From an uncultured Clostridia bacterium (GTDB lineage: Bacteria > Bacillota > Clostridia > Oscillospirales > Ruminococcaceae): a stretch of DNA of 9,806 nt. Below are positions 1-5,025 of the stretch, one piece after another (position 1 is the stretch's first letter; each line of letters starts with the position of its first letter). The position numbers and the translations under genes are program-made. The notes beneath the pieces were generated by a model. The model was not told the DNA's origin, made no database searches, and saw only the letters and a program-made list of their open reading frames with translations. The stretch lies in assembly GCA_947584825.1 (NCBI GenBank), contig CANPWR010000050.1, positions 1 to 9,806 of the forward strand. Reading direction: 5' to 3'.

Positions 1-159
1 TTTTTATGCATTTTCATTATACCATATTTTGAAGTTACTTCTCTTTTTTATTGGGTCATATCATTTTAGCACATACAAAAACATAAATATTTACGTTGTA
101 TTCATTATCAAAAATTTGATATAATATGTAAAGTTCCTTTTGTTTTAAGTCAAAATGTA
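1..159. other. AT-rich upstream intergenic DNA, no gene seen
   Basis: Very AT-rich DNA with no credible reading frame on either strand. A perfect TATAAT lies at 120-125, but the best -35 at a usable distance (TTGTAT, 96-101) matches only half of the consensus, so I do not call a promoter. A GAAG/CTTC four-base stem at 31-41 followed by a T-rich run is too weak to be called a terminator. This is probably the 3' flank of an unseen upstream gene plus the spacer before the thrS operon promoter. Confidence 0.5.
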
Positions 160-200
160 TTGACATTTAAGCTTGCAGATGATAAACTATATTATATAAT
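160..200 (+). promoter_or_regulatory. Probable sigma-A promoter of the T-box/thrS operon
   Basis: A perfect -35 box TTGACA is at 160-165. With a 17-base spacer it faces TAAACT (183-188), which matches four of six -10 positions. An alternative pairing uses the perfect TATAAT at 195-200 with a weaker TTGCAG (173-178) and a 16-base spacer. Transcription would start near 195 or near 207. Either start would leave the whole T-box Stem I, whose base begins at about 222, in the transcript. The sequence alone does not decide which pairing is used. Confidence 0.6.
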
Positions 201-210
201 AAATAAGTAA

Positions 211-438
211 TGCGATGATAAGGAAGCTGGACATCAAATTCATATTCTAAAGAGAATTTCGTCAAGGCTGAAAGCGAAATGAATGTGTGATTTTCAGATA
301 CCGCCTTTGAGCTTCGTTTAATAAACGACGTAAGCCTGCGTTAGAGGTGTAAATGAGTTGCAGCTTAGGCTGTGAGAAATTGGGTGGAACCACGATTCAT
401 CGTCCCAAGGAATTGTTATCCTTGGGACTTTTGTTTTT
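211..438 (+). promoter_or_regulatory. T-box riboswitch, tRNA-Thr responsive (ACC specifier)
   Basis: This is a leader RNA that binds uncharged tRNA-Thr and permits readthrough into the downstream genes. The base of Stem I pairs GAAGC (223-227) with GCTTC (311-315). A distal stem pairs ATTTCG with CGAAAT around the loop containing GGCTGAAAG. In the 3' side of the lower Stem I bulge the triplet ACC (300-302), followed by a purine, reads as a threonine specifier codon. A short Stem III (CAGC 361-364 with GCTG 369-372) precedes the T-box core TGGAACCACG (385-394). The antiterminator folds as TGGG (381-384) with CCCA (404-407), and ACGA (392-395) with TCGT (400-403), around the bulge 385-391. UGGA in the bulge would pair with a tRNA ending UCCA. 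The alternative fold is the terminator at 402-438. The Thr specificity agrees with thrS downstream. Confidence 0.95.
402..438 (+). terminator. T-box regulatory (conditional) terminator
   Basis: A 10-bp perfect stem pairs GTCCCAAGGA (402-411) with TCCTTGGGAC (419-428) around the seven-base loop ATTGTTA. It is followed by a T-rich tail at 429-438. Its 5' arm overlaps the 3' halves of both antiterminator helices (400-407), so the two structures exclude each other. It should stop transcription when tRNA-Thr is charged. Confidence 0.93.
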
Positions 439-457
439 CTGTTAAGGAGGACGATTT

Positions 458-787
458 ATGAATTTAAAGAAAAAAGGTGCGTTTATAACTTTCTTCGCAT
501 CAATAGCTGCTGAGATTGCAATAATGGTTATGTTCTTACTTGCAGTTAATCATAAAATGATTATGTATGTGTCTTTGCTTTTGTCGATAATGCTTTTTGT
601 ATTTGTTTATTGGTTAAATACTGCGTTCAATGAATTAAGTATCAATAAGGAAGGCAAGAGTATTCTTTCAAAGCGAACAAGAATTTTTTTCAATATAATA
701 AGCGCAATTTTCAGTATAGGTCTTTTGGTTGTGGGAGTTCTTGTTTTTGTGGATTATTACTATTATCCGATTTTCAGCAAACGGTAA
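458..787 (+). CDS. Small three-helix membrane protein of unknown function
   Basis: I do not recognise this 109-residue protein. It has a short basic N-terminus (Lys 4-6) and three hydrophobic segments at about 9-30, 33-54 and 76-98. A charged stretch at 59-76 separates the last two, and a Tyr-rich tail ends in Lys-Arg. No signal cleavage site or catalytic motif is visible. The start is well supported: AAGGAGG at 444-450 lies seven bases before the ATG. The gene begins 20 bases after the T-box terminator T-tract and ends 30 bases before the thrS start, with no terminator between. It should therefore be cotranscribed with thrS and controlled by tRNA-Thr charging. Three helices would suit a small integral membrane protein, perhaps an accessory subunit or transport-related protein, but this is only inference. 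The reading frame and ribosome binding site are convincing; the function is unknown. Confidence 0.8.
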   Translation: MNLKKKGAFITFFASIAAEIAIMVMFLLAVNHKMIMYVSLLLSIMLFVFVYWLNTAFNELSINKEGKSILSKRTRIFFNIISAIFSIGLLVVGVLVFVDYYYYPIFSKR

Positions 788-817
788 AATTTGATTAAAA
801 TAAGAGAGGTAGAAAAA

Positions 818-2728
818 ATGATTAAGTTAACTTTAAAGGATGGAAGCGTCAAAGAGGTTGAGAAAGGTGTTTCGGCTGCCGAGATTATAAAGGGTATCGG
901 AATGGGACTGTATAAGGCAGCTTGTTCGGTAAGGATCAATGGTGAAGTTAAGGATATAAGAACCATTATTAATGACGATTGTAAATTTGAGGTTCTTACA
1001 TTTGACGACATAGACGGTAAGAAAACCTTCTGGCATACAGCATCGCATATCCTTGCACAGGCTGTTAAGCGTCTTTACCCCGAAACTCTGCTCGCAATAG
1101 GACCTGCTATCGACAACGGCTTCTATTACGATTTTGACAGGGAAACTCCGTTCACAACTGAGGAGCTTGAAAAAATCGAGGCTGAGATGAAAAAAATAGT
1201 TAAAGAAGGTCTTGAACTTGAACAGTTTGAACTTCCACCTGATGAGGCTATAAATTATCTGAAGGACAAAGGTGAAATATATAAGGTCGAACTATGTCAG
1301 GAACATTCTGATAAAGGAGAGCCTATCTCGTTCTATAAGCAGGGAGAATTCACCGACCTTTGTGCAGGTCCTCATCTTATGACGACTGCTCCTGTTAAAG
1401 CGTTTAAACTTACGTCCTGCACAGGCGCTTATTGGAGAGGCAGTGAAAAGAACAAGATGCTTTCAAGAATTTATGCGACGGCGTTCCCTAAGGCAAGCGA
1501 GCTTCAGGAATATCTAGACCGCCTTGAAGAAGCAAAAAAGAGAGACCACAGAAAACTCGGAAAAGAGCTTGGACTATTTGCTCTTATGGATGAGGGACCG
1601 GGATTCCCGTTTTTTCTCCCAAAGGGAATGATTTTAAAGAATACGCTTATTGATTACTGGAGAGAGGTTCACACAAGAGCAGGTTATCATGAAATCTCCA
1701 CACCGATGATGATGAACAGAGCTCTGTGGGAGCGTTCCGGACACTGGGATCACTACAAGGACAATATGTATACAACAGTGATTGATGAAACCGATTTTGC
1801 AATCAAGCCTATGAACTGTCCGGGAGGACTTCTTGTTTATAAAACTCAGCTTCACTCATACCGTGATCTTCCTTTGCGTCTGGGTGAGCTTGGACTTGTT
1901 CACCGCCATGAGCTTTCAGGAGCATTGCATGGACTTATGAGAGTTCGCTGCTTTACGCAGGACGATGCTCATATCTTTATGACAAAGGAACAGATAAAAG
2001 ACGAGATAAAGGGTGTAGTTGCGCTTATCGACGAGGTTTACAGTCTGTTTGGATTTAAGTATCATGTAGAGCTTTCAACTCGCCCAGAGGACAGTATGGG
2101 AAGCGATGAGGATTGGGAGATCGCTACAAATTCGCTGAAGGACGCTTTAGAGGAAATTGGCCTTGACTTTGTTATAAACGAGGGCGACGGAGCATTCTAC
2201 GGACCTAAGATAGACTTCCATCTTGAGGATTCTCTGGGAAGAACATGGCAGTGCGGAACTATTCAGCTTGATTTTCAGCTTCCTGAGAGGTTTGAACTTG
2301 AATATACGGGTGCAGACGGAGATAAGCACCGTCCGGTAATGATCCACAGGGTCGTATTCGGAAGTATTGAGAGATTTATAGGAATCCTTATCGAGCATTT
2401 TGCAGGAGCGTTTCCGCTTTGGCTTGCACCTGAACAGGTTAAGATTATTCCTGTGTCGGATAAGCAGTTAGATTATGCAAAGGGTGTGTTGTCAAAGCTT
2501 GAAGCTGAACACATCAGAGCGTCGATAGACGACAGAAGTGAGAAGATGGGATATAAGATCCGTCAGGCTCAGCTTGAGAAAATTCCGTATATGCTAGTTG
2601 TAGGCGATAAGGAAATGGAAGACGGAACAGTTTCTGTGCGTTCAAGAAAAGACGGCGACGCAGGAAAAATGTTAGTTGATGAACTTGTGTCAAAGCTAGT
2701 AGAGGAAATTAAAACTAAAGCAAAGTAA
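818..2728 (+). CDS. thrS: Threonyl-tRNA synthetase
   Basis: This is a class II cytoplasmic aminoacyl-tRNA synthetase that charges tRNA-Thr with threonine. The 636-residue protein has the full bacterial layout: TGS domain (about 1-62), editing/SAD domain (about 63-225), catalytic core (about 240-535) and C-terminal anticodon-binding domain (about 537-636). Editing residues are visible as His73 and His77 (HTASH) and Cys182 and His186 (CAGPH). The zinc ligands are Cys334 (MNCPG), His385 (DDAHIF) and His510 (IHRVV). Motif 2 is around Arg363-Glu365 (RHE). These positions agree almost exactly with E. coli numbering, which supports the ATG at 818 over an in-frame TTG at 791. The 818 start also has GAGAGG at 804-809, eight bases upstream, whereas TTG 791 has no such site. 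Expression is expected to follow the T-box upstream. The gene appears intact. Confidence 0.97.
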   Translation: MIKLTLKDGSVKEVEKGVSAAEIIKGIGMGLYKAACSVRINGEVKDIRTIINDDCKFEVLTFDDIDGKKTFWHTASHILAQAVKRLYPETLLAIGPAIDNGFYYDFDRETPFTTEELEKIEAEMKKIVKEGLELEQFELPPDEAINYLKDKGEIYKVELCQEHSDKGEPISFYKQGEFTDLCAGPHLMTTAPVKAFKLTSCTGAYWRGSEKNKMLSRIYATAFPKASELQEYLDRLEEAKKRDHRKLGKELGLFALMDEGPGFPFFLPKGMILKNTLIDYWREVHTRAGYHEISTPMMMNRALWERSGHWDHYKDNMYTTVIDETDFAIKPMNCPGGLLVYKTQLHSYRDLPLRLGELGLVHRHELSGALHGLMRVRCFTQDDAHIFMTKEQIKDEIKGVVALIDEVYSLFGFKYHVELSTRPEDSMGSDEDWEIATNSLKDALEEIGLDFVINEGDGAFYGPKIDFHLEDSLGRTWQCGTIQLDFQLPERFELEYTGADGDKHRPVMIHRVVFGSIERFIGILIEHFAGAFPLWLAPEQVKIIPVSDKQLDYAKGVLSKLEAEHIRASIDDRSEKMGYKIRQAQLEKIPYMLVVGDKEMEDGTVSVRSRKDGDAGKMLVDELVSKLVEEIKTKAK

Positions 2729-2736
2729 AATGTATA

Positions 2737-2768
2737 AAAGGGCAGTCTGTTATGGACTGCCCTTTGTG
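2737..2768 (+). terminator. Intrinsic terminator after thrS
   Basis: An 11-bp perfect stem pairs AAAGGGCAGTC (2737-2747) with GACTGCCCTTT (2755-2765) around a seven-base loop. It starts nine bases after the thrS stop. The T-run is short (three T's within the stem, then GTG), so termination may be incomplete. Its A-rich 5' flank means it might also act on transcripts from the other strand. Confidence 0.75.
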
Positions 2769-2942
2769 CTAGGTTGATAAATTGTTTGTAGGAATGACCC
2801 AAAACAAGCTGGATATTGTCCGAAAGATGATCAAGAACACTTAATAAATTATGAATAAGATTGATTTTTGCGGCTTATAGTAATTAAATTTATAAATTAT
2901 TTATTATTTTGCATGCATGTTACACAAAGAATCAATTATATA

Positions 2943-2981
2943 TTTGTATAAAGTATACAGTTTGTGTTAAATTGCACAAAA
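2943..2981 (+). repeat. Direct repeat copy A (upstream of the promoter)
   Basis: This pairs with copy B at 3147-3184. By hand alignment about 30 of 39 positions agree with one single-base gap. Shared blocks are TTTGT, AAAGTATA, TGTG and TGCACAAAA in the same order. Within copy A there are two dyads: GTATA/TATAC (2946-2958) and TTTGTG/CACAAA (2961-2966 with 2975-2980). It ends about 30 bases upstream of the main -35 box, a position suited to a regulator site. Base composition is AT-rich, so part of the similarity could be chance. Confidence 0.5.
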
Positions 2982-3010
2982 AAATTATTTTATTATAATG
3001 TCTAAAATCC

Positions 3011-3039
3011 TTGACAAACAGTAGTAATATTGCTATAAT
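3011..3039 (+). promoter_or_regulatory. Main promoter of the ABC transporter operon
   Basis: A perfect TTGACA (3011-3016) and a perfect TATAAT (3034-3039) are separated by exactly 17 bases, and TG at 3031-3032 forms an extended -10. This is a near-consensus housekeeping sigma promoter, with transcription expected to start near 3046. A promoter this strong in front of transport genes usually needs a repressor or leader control. The palindrome at 3077-3092 lies just downstream, in the right place for that. Confidence 0.85.
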
Positions 3040-3076
3040 TATAACTAGAAAATTATATCTATTTTGAGCAAAATCA

Positions 3077-3092
3077 CAATAACGCGTCATTG
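3077..3092. promoter_or_regulatory. 16-bp near-perfect palindrome, candidate operator
   Basis: The 16 bases centred on ACGCGT read CAATAACG then CGTCATTG. Seven of the eight base pairs of the dyad are symmetric. It lies about 31-46 bases downstream of the predicted start of transcription, a classic roadblock or repressor position. It is GC-richer at its centre than the AT-rich DNA around it. Its size and symmetry suit a dimeric helix-turn-helix regulator such as a LacI-type sugar repressor, but no regulator gene is in the window and the identity is inference. Confidence 0.5.
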
Positions 3093-3135
3093 AAATTGTG
3101 TTTTATGGCAAATTTAAGGTGAAAATTACTTGTAT

Positions 3136-3165
3136 TTGATGTAAATTTTGTTCAAAGTATATAAT
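3136..3165 (+). promoter_or_regulatory. Possible second promoter, overlapping repeat copy B
   Basis: TTGATG (3136-3141, four of six matches) and a perfect TATAAT (3160-3165) are separated by 18 bases. Transcription would start near 3172, giving a leader of about 47 bases before the first ATPase gene. The -10 box lies inside repeat copy B, so a factor bound there could block it. It is weaker than the promoter at 3011-3039. Confidence 0.45.
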
Positions 3166-3184
3166 ATGTGCAATATGCACAAAA
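3147..3184 (+). repeat. Direct repeat copy B (upstream of the first ATPase gene)
   Basis: This partner of copy A starts 204 bases further on and ends 34 bases before the first ATPase start codon. It contains a 15-base dyad, TGTGCA/TGCACA around a three-base centre (3167-3181). The corresponding part of copy A has the looser TGTG/CACA arms with eight instead of seven bases between them. The two copies bracket the main promoter, an arrangement compatible with looping by a dimeric regulator. Confidence 0.5.
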
Positions 3185-3218
3185 CGACTATGTTTAAAAA
3201 CTATGCCGGAGAAAAACT

Positions 3219-3896
3219 ATGGGCACTATTCTTTCTACAAAGGACATTTGCCGTGATTTCACGACAGGAAACAATATTGTTGTAAATGCTTTAAAAAATG
3301 TCAGCATTGATATTGAGGAGGGTATGCTCACAGTTTTGAGAGGACCTTCAGGAAGCGGCAAGACAACGCTTATAAACATTCTGGGCGCACTTGATAAACC
3401 CTCCAGCGGCGAGGTTTGGTTTGACGGCAGAGATATTACAGAGCTGTCTGAAAAGAAACGGGATAAATTAAGAAGATATGATATGGCGTTTGTTTTTCAG
3501 TCAATTGCCCTGATGTCGAGCATGACGGCTTATGAGAATGTTGAGTTTGGATTAAGACTTGCGAATGTTCCTTATTCTGAGCGTGATAAGCGTACCCGTG
3601 AGGTTATGAAAAATGTCAACCTTGAAAAGCGTATGTTCCACCGCCCGGGGGAAATGTCGGGAGGAGAACAGCAGAGAACGGCGATTGCAAGAGCGATAGC
3701 GCATAAGCCTAAAATCGTCTTTGCTGATGAGCCTACTGCTGAGCTTGATTCAACAACATCTCTGCATATAGTTAAGCTGTTTAAAGAGCTTGTTGAAAAA
3801 GAGGGTATGACAATAGTTATGACCACTCACGATCCGAGTATGATGGAGGTCGCAGATAGGGTTTATACATTGGAGGATGGTGAGATTGTTGGCTGA
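3219..3896 (+). CDS. ABC transporter ATP-binding protein, LolD/MacB class
   Basis: This 225-residue protein is a stand-alone nucleotide-binding subunit that hydrolyses ATP at the cytoplasmic face of the membrane. All motifs are intact: Walker A GPSGSGKTT (42-50), Q-loop Gln94, signature MSGGEQQR (146-153), Walker B IVFADEP with Asp170 and Glu171, D-loop ELD (175-177) and switch His204 (TTHD). Length and the SGGEQQR-plus-ADEPTAELD pattern place it with the LolD/FtsE/MacB ATPases, not with MalK/MsmX sugar ATPases, which carry a C-terminal OB-fold domain absent here. GGAG at 3208-3211 lies seven bases before the ATG. It overlaps the next ATPase gene, so the two are translationally coupled and may form a heterodimer. 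No FtsX/MacB-type permease is in the window; the nearest permeases are CUT1-like sugar permeases, so its membrane partner is uncertain. Confidence 0.93.
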   Translation: MGTILSTKDICRDFTTGNNIVVNALKNVSIDIEEGMLTVLRGPSGSGKTTLINILGALDKPSSGEVWFDGRDITELSEKKRDKLRRYDMAFVFQSIALMSSMTAYENVEFGLRLANVPYSERDKRTREVMKNVNLEKRMFHRPGEMSGGEQQRTAIARAIAHKPKIVFADEPTAELDSTTSLHIVKLFKELVEKEGMTIVMTTHDPSMMEVADRVYTLEDGEIVG

Positions 3897-4926
3897 TGAT
3901 TTCACTCTAAACGGCACGAATGATGCCGACAGGGATTTAGAAACACAAACGGCAGTCGGAAATTCTGTTGATTTGTCGGAGGATAGTTTGTCCGATGATG
4001 AAACAGTACCATCCGAAAATGATAAATATATGATAAGATGTGAAAATCTAGTTAAAATCTATAAGACGTCAGATGTTGAAGTCGTTGCTCTTCAAGGGTT
4101 GGATTTGGATGTTGAAAAGGGCGAGCTTGTAGGAATTGTCGGGAACTCGGGAAGCGGAAAGTCAACGCTTTTGAATATGCTTGGAGGGCTTGATAAGCCT
4201 TCGGCAGGAAAGCTTATCGTTGACGGCAAGAATCTTCTCAAGTTTTCAGATAAGGACTATATGGATTACAAGCGAAATACTGTGGGTTTTGTTTGGCAGA
4301 ACAATGCGAGAAACCTTATTCCGTATCTGACGGCACTTCAGAACGTCGAAATGCCGATGCTCTTAAAAGGCTCGAAGAAAAGACGTGAAAAAGCTCTGGA
4401 GCTTTTAGACAAGGTTGGTCTTTCACACAGGGTTAATTCAAAGCTTGATCAGCTTTCGGGTGGAGAACAGCAGAGGGTTGCAATTGCTATAGCACTTGCT
4501 AACAATCCTAAGCTTATTCTTGCCGATGAGCCTACAGGTGCAGTGGATACAAAGACGTCGGAAATGATTTTGAATATTTTTAAAAGTCTAAATAAAACAG
4601 AGGGCATTACAATAGTTATTGTAACTCACGACCTAAAGCTTGCAAAACATATAGACCGTGTGGTTGCTATAAGAGACGGCAGAACCAGTTCGGAGATCAT
4701 ACGTAAAAGGTCTATGGCGGAAGAGCTGGGAGAGCTTGGTGACATTGTCGATGCCGATGAAGAAGATGAAGACTCTCACGAGGAGCTTATTGTTCTTGAC
4801 AGAAGCGGAAGGCTTCAGATACCTAAAGACTATATCAAGACCCTTGGTATAAAGGGCGGAGATAAGGTAAAGGTTGAGCTTGATGAGGAAACTGGCAAAA
4901 TCGAAATTTTCAAATCAGGCAGTTAA
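3877..4926 (+). CDS. ABC ATP-binding protein fused to a C-terminal AbrB-like domain
   Basis: This is the second LolD/MacB-class ATPase, 349 residues from the ATG. Residues 1-51 form an acidic, low-complexity extension with no recognisable fold. The ATPase core (about 52-275) is complete: Walker A GNSGSGKST (89-97), Gln141, signature LSGGEQQR (193-200), Walker B ILADEP with Asp217 and Glu218, D-loop AVD (222-224) and His251. An acidic linker (about 282-303) leads to residues 304-347, which match the AbrB/SpoVT/MazE swapped-hairpin pattern: LDRSGRLQIP, then LGIKGGDKVKV, then GKIEIF. The start is ambiguous. GGAGG (3872-3876) directly abuts ATG 3877, so TTG 3886 (nine bases away) or GTG 3880 may be the true start, shortening it by three or one residues. 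It overlaps the preceding gene by about 10-20 bases. The ATPase assignment is firm; the role of the AbrB-like domain (dimerisation, DNA contact or regulation) is inference. Confidence 0.92.
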   Translation: MVRLLADDFTLNGTNDADRDLETQTAVGNSVDLSEDSLSDDETVPSENDKYMIRCENLVKIYKTSDVEVVALQGLDLDVEKGELVGIVGNSGSGKSTLLNMLGGLDKPSAGKLIVDGKNLLKFSDKDYMDYKRNTVGFVWQNNARNLIPYLTALQNVEMPMLLKGSKKRREKALELLDKVGLSHRVNSKLDQLSGGEQQRVAIAIALANNPKLILADEPTGAVDTKTSEMILNIFKSLNKTEGITIVIVTHDLKLAKHIDRVVAIRDGRTSSEIIRKRSMAEELGELGDIVDADEEDEDSHEELIVLDRSGRLQIPKDYIKTLGIKGGDKVKVELDEETGKIEIFKSGS

Positions 4927-4960
4927 TTTTTTTATTAATCCTAGTGGTAGATATATCAGA

Positions 4961-4990
4961 GGTTTTATTAAGCGGCAGCTTGGCAAAACC
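4961..4990 (+). other. Hairpin in the ATPase / solute-binding protein gap
   Basis: GGTTTT (4961-4966) pairs with AAAACC (4985-4990). Inside it AAGC (4970-4973) pairs with GCTT (4978-4981) around a GGCA loop, with a 3 by 3 internal loop between. No T-run follows, so it is not a normal terminator. In the 99-base gap of an operon it could be an RNA processing or stability element that lets the solute-binding protein mRNA outlast the ATPase part. That role is inference. Confidence 0.3.
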
Positions 4991-5025
4991 AAAAGCAGAA
5001 TTTATTTTAGAAAGGTGGATTTATA

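Larger units (their letters stand above)
2766..3218. other. Long intergenic control region between thrS and the transporter operon
   Basis: About 450 bases without a recognisable gene, extremely AT-rich apart from the first 80 bases. It contains the promoters, palindrome and direct repeat listed separately. At 2770-2844 a 24-codon stretch between two in-frame stops has coding-like composition and could be a decayed gene end, but it is too short to call. I see no tRNA, rRNA or known riboswitch fold here. The leader from the main promoter to the first gene would be about 170 bases. Confidence 0.7.

Noticed and set aside
31..50. Hairpin plus T-run near the left edge
   Set aside because: Only a four-base stem with a three-base loop; too weak for a terminator.
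791..817. Upstream in-frame TTG start for thrS
   Set aside because: No ribosome binding site, and using ATG 818 puts the editing and zinc residues at almost the same numbers as in E. coli ThrRS.
763..2802. Several minus-strand open frames of 60-84 codons over thrS
   Set aside because: They lie antisense to a complete, well-recognised thrS and show no ribosome binding sites or recognisable protein features.
2961..2980. TTGTG-N8-CACAA as a Rex-type redox operator
   Set aside because: Arm spacing fits, but the inner positions match poorly and copy B has a different spacing, so a named regulator cannot be supported.
3194..3826. Minus-strand open frames over the first ATPase gene
   Set aside because: Shadows of the ATPase reading frame; no independent start signals.
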